Below the pieces are notes generated by a model. It was not told the origin of the DNA, did no database searches, and saw only the letters and a list, made by a program, of their open reading frames with translations. The position numbers were made by a program, and so were the translations under genes. A DNA stretch of 64,000 nucleotides from Lotus japonicus (taxonomy: Eukaryota > Streptophyta > Magnoliopsida > Fabales > Fabaceae): assembly GCF_012489685.1 (NCBI RefSeq), contig NC_080044.1, positions 29,368,369-29,432,368 of the forward strand, written 5' to 3'. Positions 43,854 through 53,000 of the stretch are shown piece after piece (position 1 is the first letter of the stretch; each line of letters begins with the position of its first letter).

Positions 43854-46800
43854 TAAAAAAATCAAAATATCTCCCATTTCTTCCATTAGAGGCCGCGAGT
43901 TTGAGGAGAGAAAGGAGGAAGGAGATTTTCGCCGAAACTCGACCGATCTTCGAGCTGTTTGTCCCTACTTCAAGGTATCGAGGAAACTAGCTTAATTCTT
44001 ACCTCTGATCGTCGTTTCTACTGCGTTTCTATATCTCTTTCTGTGCTCAAAGTTTCGAGCTTTTCGTAAAACTATCCGTTTTTCTTGATTTTTCGCTTGG
44101 GATATCTTCTGTACTTGCCCAAAAACCTAGAACACTCGCCGTTATTCGCCAATTTTGATCGAGTTGTCAAGGATCTGAAAAACTGATTCAAAACCCTTTT
44201 TGTGCACATATCGAAACTTTAATGTCGAAAAGTCGCAATCCGACTTCGTGCCTTTAGGATTAGTTGCTACGAATGTCGTTAGGAACATCGCTATCAAATT
44301 TGTTTTCCAAAATTTTAACTTTGAGTTTTTGAGCTTTTATTTTGGACCAAAACGCCCCTGAATAGCCGTATTTTGACCCGGTTGTCCGAAAATTTTTCCG
44401 ACAGTTTCTTTACCCTAGTTTTACCCTAAAACTACCTTGTAAATAGATTAGATCGAAGAAAAAGAGCCGGAGCTCTTTTCCTCTTGTGGCCGAGAGCATG
44501 TTTGTGTGGGGGGGGGGGGAGTTTTTCGTTTGCGAAAACTTGTCCTTTCGTACTCGATTGTTGTATTCTGAAGCTTCGATGCTTTGTCTATCGTTAATGA
44601 GTTGTATTGTGATCGAGCTAATCGATTTTGTTTGGATTTCTGCTTTGTTTTCTCTGAGGTTCAGTTGAAGGAACTTTGGGTTTCTCAGAGCAATTGTGTG
44701 AAGGGAACCTAGACCACGAGGCAGGAGCAACTCGAGGTTAGGGCAACTTACCTATTAGCTAAGACTGCATGATAGGCGTCGATAAATTCGACTTATGCTT
44801 TACTTTGATATTGATTATGATGATGAATTAATGTTATGACGTTTTCCATAACTTATGATATTGAGATGTTATTGAATTGTGCGTTTTGACGCGACTTCGG
44901 AGTGGAGAATCATTGAACTGGTTATTTGATCTTTCGGGTTGGGGAAACAACCCTAGGCGAGTCCAAACAGGGGGGGTTTGAGACTTAGCCATTCGTTGGT
45001 ATACTTAGACTTTCCCCGGGAGTTACATTTGGTGGGTTTTTGGAAAACTTAGAATAAATAGAATTTTGAAAACTAGAGACTTTAGGAAACTTAGACTTCG
45101 AGAAATAAACTCATAACTTGATTAATTCAATTCGAAACGTTTTCATTAACGAATAAATCATAGGGAATCTCAATGGGAAAATAATTGCGAAAGACGGGGA
45201 AATTTCGACTTTTGTTGTGGGTTCTGGAGAATTGGTGGACACCACGGGGGTGAGCCACGGTGATGAGTGAAAGTCACCGAGTACTTGGGTACTCTTGTTG
45301 TGGGAGTTTATGTTGTATTGACCGACATTAAACTCTTGGGTTTTGAAATTGGGTTTTGAGCAAAACACTTGCGTTGTGAGGACGAATCGATGTTTGGCTA
45401 ACCATATTGCATCATGCATCATTCGAGGTTTGTACGATCGAAAGATTGGGCCTCGGTGAAGTCGGGAAAGCTTCACGAAGGTTGGGGAATTTCCTTCATC
45501 GAAGAACACATAGATGTATCTTCGGCATAGCGGGCAGAGTGGCACGACCATTGATGGTTGGGGCTGATCCGACTATGCATGGGTTTGTAAGCGACACCCG
45601 AGCAGAGTTGGCGACACTAGGCCTGTGTCGTGCTGTCTCGTGGTGCCCATCCCAAACAACTATCCGGATCATATTGAATTGCATTTCACGCATACATTCA
45701 CTCTGACTGGAATTGTATGCTGTTTGAATTATTGAAGCATTGTTATAGCCAATAACATGCTAGGATTATTAATATATATATATATATATATATAAACATA
45801 TATATATACCCCAATCACATGTTGAGTGTATAATTACCTTATTCCGTGAGTTGACCCTAGCGCCTTGGCTTTGGTTTCATGTTTGTGTTTGGGCGGTCGG
45901 CCTGCTGCCAGATGTCGACGGCGGATTGGGTTTCGATGGTCTCTCCCTCGGGGGGGTTCAGGTTTGAGCTGGTTGATCGACATGCCCCCACCGCTTGGGT
46001 GATCGATGTTGAGGATCATCGAGCGACGTACCGGGGAAGGGTCATGGAGGACCGGACAGACGAGCGTGGACGTTTGACGAGGGGAGTGCTACGACGCATG
46101 GTGCTGAGCTTTGACTTGCCGCCTTCAGTTCGTTGTGGACCAGGTACTGGTCGAGGACCACCTGCACCACGTCCGACTTCATCTTCTTCCGATGACGAGG
46201 ACCCATCCGAGATCGAGGTTGATGTTGCTGCACCTGTTGCGCCACCTCCTGCTACTGCTATCGATCCTACCGATGTGGCGTCGTCCTCGAGGCTCGTGGA
46301 GCCGAAGAGGGAGTCTGTTGTTCCATCTGCCTCACGTCGTTTTCCTTTTACTCCACCGCGCGGCTACCGTGTGGAACCCCTGGTTCGGGTGGTGGAGGAG
46401 GATGTTCTTACTGGAGAGGTGGATGTTGAGACGGGCTTGACTAGGACGGTGCGCAGGACAGTTAGGAGGGAGGTTGTGGACTTAGACACGGAGATGATTA
46501 CGGTGGATTCCGACTCTGACTCCGACAGCGATGTGGACAGCTACTCGCCGAGCGACGAGGGAGAGGAGGAGGAGCTATGAGCGGTACTGGGAGGGTAGGT
46601 TAGGCAGCGTCATATTTTGTGTAGAGCTCTGATTCGTCTTACTTTTGGGACAGGGTAGGTTCCCGATGCATGGCTTTTTGTGTGGTTCTCTTGATGAGGA
46701 ATCACAGAGAGTCTGTCGGACTATAGGGGTCTTTTGTTTAGGCCATTTTGAGGCCGACTTTCTCCTAGTGGATTGTACTTATAACTTTCTCACTCACACT

Positions 46801-47052
46801 TCTGGATCTGTATATATTTGCCTACGGGCACACTACTTGGGGTCACTGCGAGTGCGCGTGACGTTGACGTGCAACCGAGGCTGTACCTGTTTATATATGT
46901 TTGTACATCGGTTAGTTTAGATGCTGGGTTATGTCTTTATTTTCTATCGCTTTAATTTAAAAAGGAATCGAACGAAAAAAAAAAAAATACCGGTTTTTCG
47001 CGTAAAGTTTATTTTTGTTACTAAAGTGACACCTGGAAATCGGGGTGTTACA
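43827..47052 (+). mobile_element. Forward Tekay LTR, 3' portion
   Basis: 3226 bp ending GGGGTGTTACA at 47052, followed by the target duplication AAGAA (47053-47057) and the rest of copia-1 gag. Together with 33473-33576 it is the remains of one forward LTR. No forward internal region is present, so the original insertion had probably already become a solo LTR. Confidence 0.85.
45912..46580 (+). CDS. LTR-encoded acidic protein, intact copy 2
   Basis: 222 codons from MSTADWVSMVSPSGGFRFEL at 45912, after GCCTGCTGCCAG. Same length as the copy at 34045-34713 and about 90% identical, with no stop or frameshift. Changes include conservative ones (I/F, Y/F, L/V) and small swaps in the acidic tail (SDSDSDVDSYSPSDEGEEEE). 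RREVVDLDTEMITVDSDSDS is identical. Located on the sense strand, about 2.1 kb downstream of the LTR TATA box at 43845. Function unknown. Confidence 0.6.
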   Translation: MSTADWVSMVSPSGGFRFELVDRHAPTAWVIDVEDHRATYRGRVMEDRTDERGRLTRGVLRRMVLSFDLPPSVRCGPGTGRGPPAPRPTSSSSDDEDPSEIEVDVAAPVAPPPATAIDPTDVASSSRLVEPKRESVVPSASRRFPFTPPRGYRVEPLVRVVEEDVLTGEVDVETGLTRTVRRTVRREVVDLDTEMITVDSDSDSDSDVDSYSPSDEGEEEEL

Positions 47053-47057
47053 AAGAA

Positions 47058-48440
47058 TATGAGAAAATTACTGATCGTGATTCCGCTAACTGTATCCTTG
47101 ATTCCTTAAAGATGACACATGAAGGAAACAAAAAGGTGAAAGAGACAAAGGCGTCGTCTCTGATCAGGCAGTATGAATCCTTCCAAATGGAACCTGACGA
47201 ATCCATTGAGGATATGTTTTCCAGATTCCAGTTGATTATTGCTGGAATAAGACCCCTCAACAAAAGCTACACCACTGCTGATCATGTAATGAGGATCCTT
47301 AGAGGTCTTCCTGAAAGCTGGATGCCTTTGATAACTTCCTTGGAGCTCACAAGAGATGTTGAACAGATGAGTTTGGAAGAACTCATAAGCATACTGAAGT
47401 GTCATGAACTAAAGCGTGCTGAACATCAGGATCAGAAGAAGAAGTCTATAACCTTGAAATCCAAATCTGAAAAGGCTAAAGCTCTCCAAGCTGAAGCTGA
47501 AGAATCTGAAGAAACCTCTGAAGATTATGATGAAGATGAGCTAACCCTGATATCTAGAAAGCTCAACTGCATCTGGAAGCACAGGCAGAGCAAATACAAA
47601 GGTTCATCAAAGGACAAAAAGTCAAAGAAGCATTTCAAACCAAAGAAAAGTCTGATGGTGACTTTTGATGAATCAGAGTCAGAGGATGTTGACTCTGATG
47701 GTGAAGTTCAAGGACTCATGGCTATTGTCAAAGACAAAGAAGCAGAGTCAAAAGATGCAACTAACTCTGAATCAGCATCAGAGGAAGATCCTAACTCAGA
47801 CGATGAAAATGAGGTATTCGCTTCTTTCTCAACTTCTGAACTCAAAGATGCTTTGTCTGAAATTATGGATAAATATAACTCTCTCTTGACTAAGCATAAA
47901 AAGTTGAAAAAGAATTTCTCTGCTGCCTCTGAAACTTCTGTTGAACATGAGAAAAAGATTTCTGAATTAAATGTGAGTAATCATGTTTTAGCTAACTCTA
48001 ACTCTGTGCTCAAAAATCAAATTATTAAGTTAGAAGAAGTTGTTGATTGTGATGCCTCTAATAGTAAGAATGAATCTAAAAGCGTAGACATAAGCTTAAT
48101 GGCTTCAATGATCTACGGCGTAAGCAGAAATGGAATATATGGCATTGGTTATTCTAAACCTTCTGAAGTTTCTCCATCATCTCTTAAGAAAGGAACTTTC
48201 TCTATGTCAAAATATCATGCTCAAATTCCTTTATATTATCCTGTTGAAAGACCCAAAGTTGTCAGAACTTCTGGGCTAACTAACAAGAAAGGACCCAGAA
48301 AGTGGGTGCCTAGGGATAAGATTATATATGTTGCAGATATCTTCAATAGGTCCATCGAAACTCCAACCATGGAACCTGGACAGTGGATGCAGGCAACACA
48401 TGACGAGAGAAAGGCATATGTCCCAAGATCCAAAACTTGA
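47058..48440 (+). CDS. gag: copia-1 gag, second segment, zinc knuckle missing
   Basis: Continues from 33472 in frame: YEKITDRDSANCILDSLKMT, KKVKETKASSLIRQYESFQM, ESIEDMFSRFQ, ELTRDVEQMSLEELISILKC, acidic SEDVDSDGEVQGLMAIVKDK. It ends at TGA 48438 after HDERKAYVPRSKT. Compared with copia-2 gag it lacks the block holding the zinc knuckle (CFECKESGHYKSDC) and two further segments (KYEKSFQRFLA; RNEPSMPKAKSLYEHFV region). All losses keep the frame. The product would lack the usual RNA-binding knuckle. Confidence 0.85.
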   Translation, partial: YEKITDRDSANCILDSLKMTHEGNKKVKETKASSLIRQYESFQMEPDESIEDMFSRFQLIIAGIRPLNKSYTTADHVMRILRGLPESWMPLITSLELTRDVEQMSLEELISILKCHELKRAEHQDQKKKSITLKSKSEKAKALQAEAEESEETSEDYDEDELTLISRKLNCIWKHRQSKYKGSSKDKKSKKHFKPKKSLMVTFDESESEDVDSDGEVQGLMAIVKDKEAESKDATNSESASEEDPNSDDENEVFASFSTSELKDALSEIMDKYNSLLTKHKKLKKNFSAASETSVEHEKKISELNVSNHVLANSNSVLKNQIIKLEEVVDCDASNSKNESKSVDISLMASMIYGVSRNGIYGIGYSKPSEVSPSSLKKGTFSMSKYHAQIPLYYPVERPKVVRTSGLTNKKGPRKWVPRDKIIYVADIFNRSIETPTMEPGQWMQATHDERKAYVPRSKT

Positions 48441-48863
48441 ACCTGAAGGTGAAGTTGATCTTGGAGGCATCAGTAGAGTAAGATTTGGTCAAGGAATCAT
48501 TGGTTTTTGATAAGAACCCCTCTGTTGATATTCTGAACTCTATTCATGTTAAAATTAATGATAAGCTTGACTCTGACAAGTCAAAGTTAGCTGAAAAAGC
48601 TTGCAGAGATGAGCATGACTGTTTCAGAAAGTAACAAAGACTCAGAACTTGACAAACCAAAAGCAACAACAACAGAAGATGCTGCTACAACTTCTGACTT
48701 TCGTCATCAGAAGAAGAGTAGGTTCATAGCCTCTCATTCTGAAGTATCTGAAGATGGAATTTTGTCCAAAATGGAGATGTCACCAGAACCTCTGGACTTT
48801 GACACTTCTGCTCTCATCATAAGATATACTAATCAGAAGCCAAGTATCCCTTGGTATTCCTTC
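48441..48863 (+). pseudogene. copia-1 pol/env remnants
   Basis: In the +1 frame the protease start survives (LQPWNLDSGCRQHMT, 48360-48410), then HDP-like residues to 48510. IHVKINDKLDSDKSKLAEKA (48540-48603) corresponds to the segment after integrase in copia-2 (DKLDSDQSKLVEKFA). 48609-48866 ends ALIIRYTNQKPSIPWYSF. Integrase, RT and RNase H are gone. Confidence 0.6.
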
Positions 48864-49301
48864 TGAGGGGGAGTATTTCGTTTTATGCTCTTACTAATTT
48901 TTTCCACCTTCATTCTTTTTGCTTATGACAAAAAGGGGGAGAACTAATAGTATCTTGACAACTCCCTTATGTGATCAATTTCTATGCTCTGACGATACAT
49001 TCTGATTGATGTCATCTCTTTCAATGCTATGGTACATCTTATGACTCAATTAACACTGATCACATACTTCAATATAGCTCAGAATCTAGATACTTCTAAC
49101 GTGGTTGATATTAAGTATTAGATTCAGGGGAAGCTTAGCTCAGAATCAAGCTCAAGTCTTGGATTCAGAAGGAGCTAGATAAACTATACACATCAGGATA
49201 AGTTTTGACTCTGATACCTTATACTCTGAGTGTATTCAGTTTATTTGTCTAGAGTTGTTCATCAAAATACATGGTTTTGTCATCATCAAAAAGGGGGAGA
49301 T
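48864..49301 (+). promoter_or_regulatory. copia-1 polypurine tracts, three copies
   Basis: TGAGGGGGAGTAT (48864-48876), CAAAAAGGGGGAGA (48929-48942) and AAAAAGGGGGAGAT (49288-49301, abutting the 3' LTR). Multiple polypurine tracts upstream of the 3' LTR are a known Sirevirus hallmark. The rest is non-coding. Confidence 0.75.
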
Positions 49302-50607
49302 TGTAAGATCAAGTTTTGGTCATGTGCTACAACTCTATGTTTTGATGATAACAAGTATTTATTTGTGGATGAACAATTATGGTACTCTAATGTTTGTCTT
49401 GAGTGTTTTGACAAACAAGTTCTAATTCTGATACCAGAAGATATATTCATCAGAAGATCTGAAGATTAGAAGATCTGAGGATCAGAAGTTCTAAGGATCA
49501 GAAGATCTGAAGACCAGAAGCTCTGAAGGACCAGAGGCTCTGAAGGTCCAGAGGCTCTGAAGGTCCAGAGGCTCTGAAGGTCCAGAAGCTCTGAAGGTCC
49601 AGAAGCTCTGAAGGACCAGAGGCTCTGAAGGTCCAGAAGCTCTAAAGGTCCAGAAGCTCTGAAGGTCCAGAAGCTATGAAGTGAAAACTCTGAAGTCCAA
49701 GAGTAAGCTGACTCTGAAGACCAAGTACTTTCTACTCTGAGGTCCAGAAGCAGAAGTTACGAAGGTCAGAGGATCCAAGCTTCCCTCTGACTCTGATCAC
49801 CAAGCTTCACAAGTTCCAACATGAAGCGTCGTTAGATCAGAAGTCAATGGTTAAAGGCAAATGTCACTATCAAGAAGTACAAGAGCACTGTACTATTATG
49901 ACAAGCCTACCTACCAAGGTTCAGCCATAGCAGGTTCTGGAAGTTCCAGAAATGCCCTCCAACGGTCACATTCTCTCAACAGAAATATCCTTTGCACCTT
50001 GGACTATTTAAGGCTGAAGAAAAGAAGAAAGATAAGAGAGAGAAACCAAGAGCTGCAATACAAGAAAAGATTCAAGCCTCCACTTTCTTCATCTGTTCTT
50101 ATTTAGTTTACACTTAGCTTATTCAGAAGCAAACCTTTGTAAACACCAACCTCAAACAGTTGTTTGTTTTTCCTTAAGGGACCGGGTAGGTCAGTATCCT
50201 TATGAAGACTAGGATCTGTGTATCTTAGTGGTGATTCCTTAAGGGACTAGTTAGGTCAGTATCCTTGAGAAGACTAAGAGAGTGAATCTTAGTGTTTACT
50301 AGTTCATTGTATTGTTAGTCACTGAGCAGGTTGCTAGTGCAGTTGTAACAAACTCTGAATAGTGGATTGCCTTCATTCTAAGAAGGAAGAAATCACCTTA
50401 ATGGGTGGACTGGATTAGCTTGAGGGATTTATCAAGTGAACCAGGATAAAATACTTGTGTGCTTCTCTCTTCTCTCTATCTTTATTCGCAGCACCATCTA
50501 TCTCAGATAAACCGAAAAGATTTACTTTAAATCTTAAGGGGAAAGTTTTTATATTCAAAACTCTATTCAATCCCCCCCCCCCCTTCTAGTCATTTTTCAC
50601 ACCTTCA
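49302..50607 (+). repeat. copia-1 3' LTR
   Basis: 1306 bp, TGTAAGATCAAGTTTTGG...CACACCTTCA. It is longer than the 5' LTR partly through one extra 17-bp repeat (49512-49681, ten units) and a longer C run (50573-50583). Followed by the target duplication ACTAG. Confidence 0.9.
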
Positions 50608-50612
50608 ACTAG

Positions 50613-51063
50613 GAGATAAATGTAGTCAGATCTATGTCTGCTACTTAAGATAGACTCTTGGTGATCTTATGTGGAAACCCGATCTTTCGATCCCACTAGC
50701 TCCACCGAGGTCCGACATTCCGTCGTGTATCCCCCGACATGAATGAATGATGCAATATGGTTAACCAAACATCGTATCGTCCTCACAAATGTAAGTGTCT
50801 AGCTAAGAATATTGTCTCTAAGATTCCCTAAGGTAATTGTCAAATTATCGACCTCGAATTCCCATAACAAAGAGGGCAAACACCCTTGATGACTGTTCGT
50901 GTCATTTGACTCATCTTTTCGATGGTCGAAATGCTTTGAGAGCAAAAGAGTACATCGTACTTAGAAACTTATTGGTTTCCTAGACTTATCCCTTAGGTAG
51001 TCTAAACATTAACTCTCGGTTGGACAAAGATGCAAAAGCACATAGAGATGAGGTATGGTACCC
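50613..51063 (-). mobile_element. Tekay-like LTR relic (type T3), copy B, part 2
   Basis: Continues 31840 across copia-1 and matches 8510-8930 (AGATCTATGTCTGCTACTTAAGATA, GGAAACCCGATCTTTCGATC, GGTCCGA-ATTCCGTCGTGTAT). It ends near AAAGCACATAGAG, where Tat2 LTR sequence begins. Confidence 0.6.
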
Positions 51064-51069
51064 ATAGTG

Positions 51070-51343
51070 AAAGGATCGTGATGTGAGAATCTAGAGAGAG
51101 TTTAGAGCGTAACCGCTTAGAGAGAGAAAGTAACTGAATTTCAAGCTTTTATTTCTCAATTGAGCTAAGAGTCCCTTACAATTGGTAACCGCCCCCTATT
51201 TATAGGCTAGGGGTTGGGCCTAGCGTTCCGAACTGTCCTTAGTGGGCCAGTTGGGCCTCCCGGGAGAGGCCCAACTCTCTGGCTCGCGCACCGCCCTGAA
51301 GCAAGCGCCCCTGGGCGAGGGCCCCTGGGGTCTCGCCCAGTCC
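51070..51343 (-). mobile_element. Tat2 LTR fragment with promoter
   Basis: TGATGTGAGAATC start at 51070. On the minus strand TATAAATAG at 51204-51196, then GAAATAAAAGC (poly(A)-type signal) about 45 bp downstream. GC-rich U3 to 51343, where it joins the VQ segment at the same base as the copy at 27116/27117. Confidence 0.6.
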
Positions 51344-51713
51344 AGGTTTCAACTTGCATTTTTTATAATTTCACAACACAACCACAATTATTTTTCGATT
51401 AGTACGTCTAACATAAAAATGTGCCACAAGCAAGATACTAAATTACATATGAAAAAAAGTTGAGCATCATTAATTTTTCTTCTCGTATGTTGTACTGAAA
51501 AAATGTACGTAACATGAGGTTAAAATTAATGTACGTCAATCTTTTCCAAACTACCACAAAGACTTTCATTATAATTAAAAGTTTTGAACAAAATTTGATT
51601 GTAAATGATTAACTTCCTTAGTATATCAATCTAGTGACTTTAGTCATAATTAACAATGAAGCTTACATGAAATTAACAATGAGTTTTAAAAATTAAATTT
51701 AATTACAAGAGAG
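51344..51713 (-). repeat. VQ-gene segment, copy 4, 3' flank only
   Basis: Matches 27117-27480 closely and is cut at 51713 by insertion of copia-2, before the VQ frame is reached. Confidence 0.6.
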
Positions 51714-52927
51714 TGTAAGATCAAGTTTTGATCATGAAGTACAACTCTATGTTTTGATGATTACAAGTTAACGTTTTAGTATGAAAAATTATGGTACTCT
51801 AACGTGTTTTCTGAGTGTGTTCATGACAGGCTCTGACCTTGATGTAATCTCACACAAATCAGAAGCACTTTGCTTAAAGAGTGACCCTAGCAATGCTTTC
51901 GCAATCTCTATGTTCAAACTGAACAGTAGAAAAGCTTCAGAAGATCTGAAGATAGTCAAGCTCTGATGTGGACTCAACTCACTTGAAGTTCTGAAGATCC
52001 AGACGTTCAGATAACCCAGACACTCTGAAGGTCAGAAGCTCTGATGGTTTAGAAGACTCTGAAGATCCAGAAGCTGAAAAGTGTAGCCTCTGAAGTCCAG
52101 AAGAAAACTGGCTCTGAAGACCAAGTACTTCTCCACTGAGTTAAGAATCAGAAGCTACAACGGTCAGAGGATCCATGCTTCCCTTTGACTCTGATCAAAA
52201 AGCTTCACAAGTTCCAACACGAAGCATTCCTCTGATCAGAAGTCAACAAGGTTAAAGGTCACGTCACTATCCAAAGTACAAAAGCAAGTGTACTATCTTG
52301 ACGACCTAACCTAACATTCTCAGCCACAGCAGAAGCTGGAAATCCCAGATCTGCCCTCCAACGGTAGCATTCCCATGCAATGTTCAAACCCTAATCCTTG
52401 GAGTATATATAGAGGCTGAAGACTGAAAGATGCGGTTGGAAGAAACTTACACGCGCAAGCAATATTCAAATCTTCTTAGCAATCTTTCTTCATCGAATTC
52501 ATTGTGTTTACTATAAGCTTTTCAGAAGCAATCTCTTTGTAAACAATATCTTTTAAACAGTTGTTTAGTTTACCTTTAGGAGATCAAGTTTGATCGGATC
52601 CTAAAGAAGACTAAGAGAGTGAATCTTATTGTGAGCTAAGTCAGTGTATTGTTAGTCACTTGTAGGTTTCAAGTGCAGTTGTAACAAATCTCTTATTAGT
52701 GAATTGCCTTCATTCTAAGAAGGAAGAAATCACCTTCACGGGTGGACTGGACTAGCTTGAGTGATTCATCAAGTGAACCAGGATAAAATCCTTGTGTTCT
52801 TTTCTCATCTCTTATCTTAAGCACTTTACTTGTGTCTCGAAAGATTTGATAAAATCTTAAGTGGGAAGTTTTATTCTGAAAACGCTATTCAACCCCCCCC
52901 CCCTTTCTATCGTTTTTCATACCTTCA
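51714..52927 (+). repeat. copia-2 5' LTR
   Basis: 1214 bp, TGTAAGATCAAGTTTTGATC...CATACCTTCA, with TATATATAG at 52404. The left flank is AAGAG (51709-51713), the expected target duplication; the partner is outside the window. Confidence 0.85.
52404..52412 (+). promoter_or_regulatory. copia-2 LTR TATA box
   Basis: TATATATAG within GGAGTATATATAGAGGCTGAAG, aligned with the promoter motif of copia-1. Confidence 0.6.
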
Positions 52928-52928
52928 A

Positions 52929-52943
52929 TGGGTATCAGAGCGC
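52929..52943 (+). promoter_or_regulatory. copia-2 primer-binding site
   Basis: TGGGTATCAGAGCGC two bases after the LTR; initiator tRNA-Met type with one extra or changed G. Confidence 0.75.
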
Positions 52944-53000
52944 AAGTTCTGATTACCACACCTAACAGTGTTCAGTGATCCGAGCCGGTGTGAAAAACAA

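Larger units (their letters stand above)
31841..50607 (+). mobile_element. copia-1: Sirevirus element, pol-deleted, with nested Tekay insertion
   Basis: Bounded by LTRs 31841-33123 and 49302-50607 and by the 5-bp duplication ACTAG (31836-31840 / 50608-50612). It keeps PBS, gag and polypurine tracts but has only traces of pol, so it is non-autonomous. Without the nested 13.6 kb it would be about 5.2 kb. The two LTRs differ at few positions, indicating a fairly recent insertion. Confidence 0.9.
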
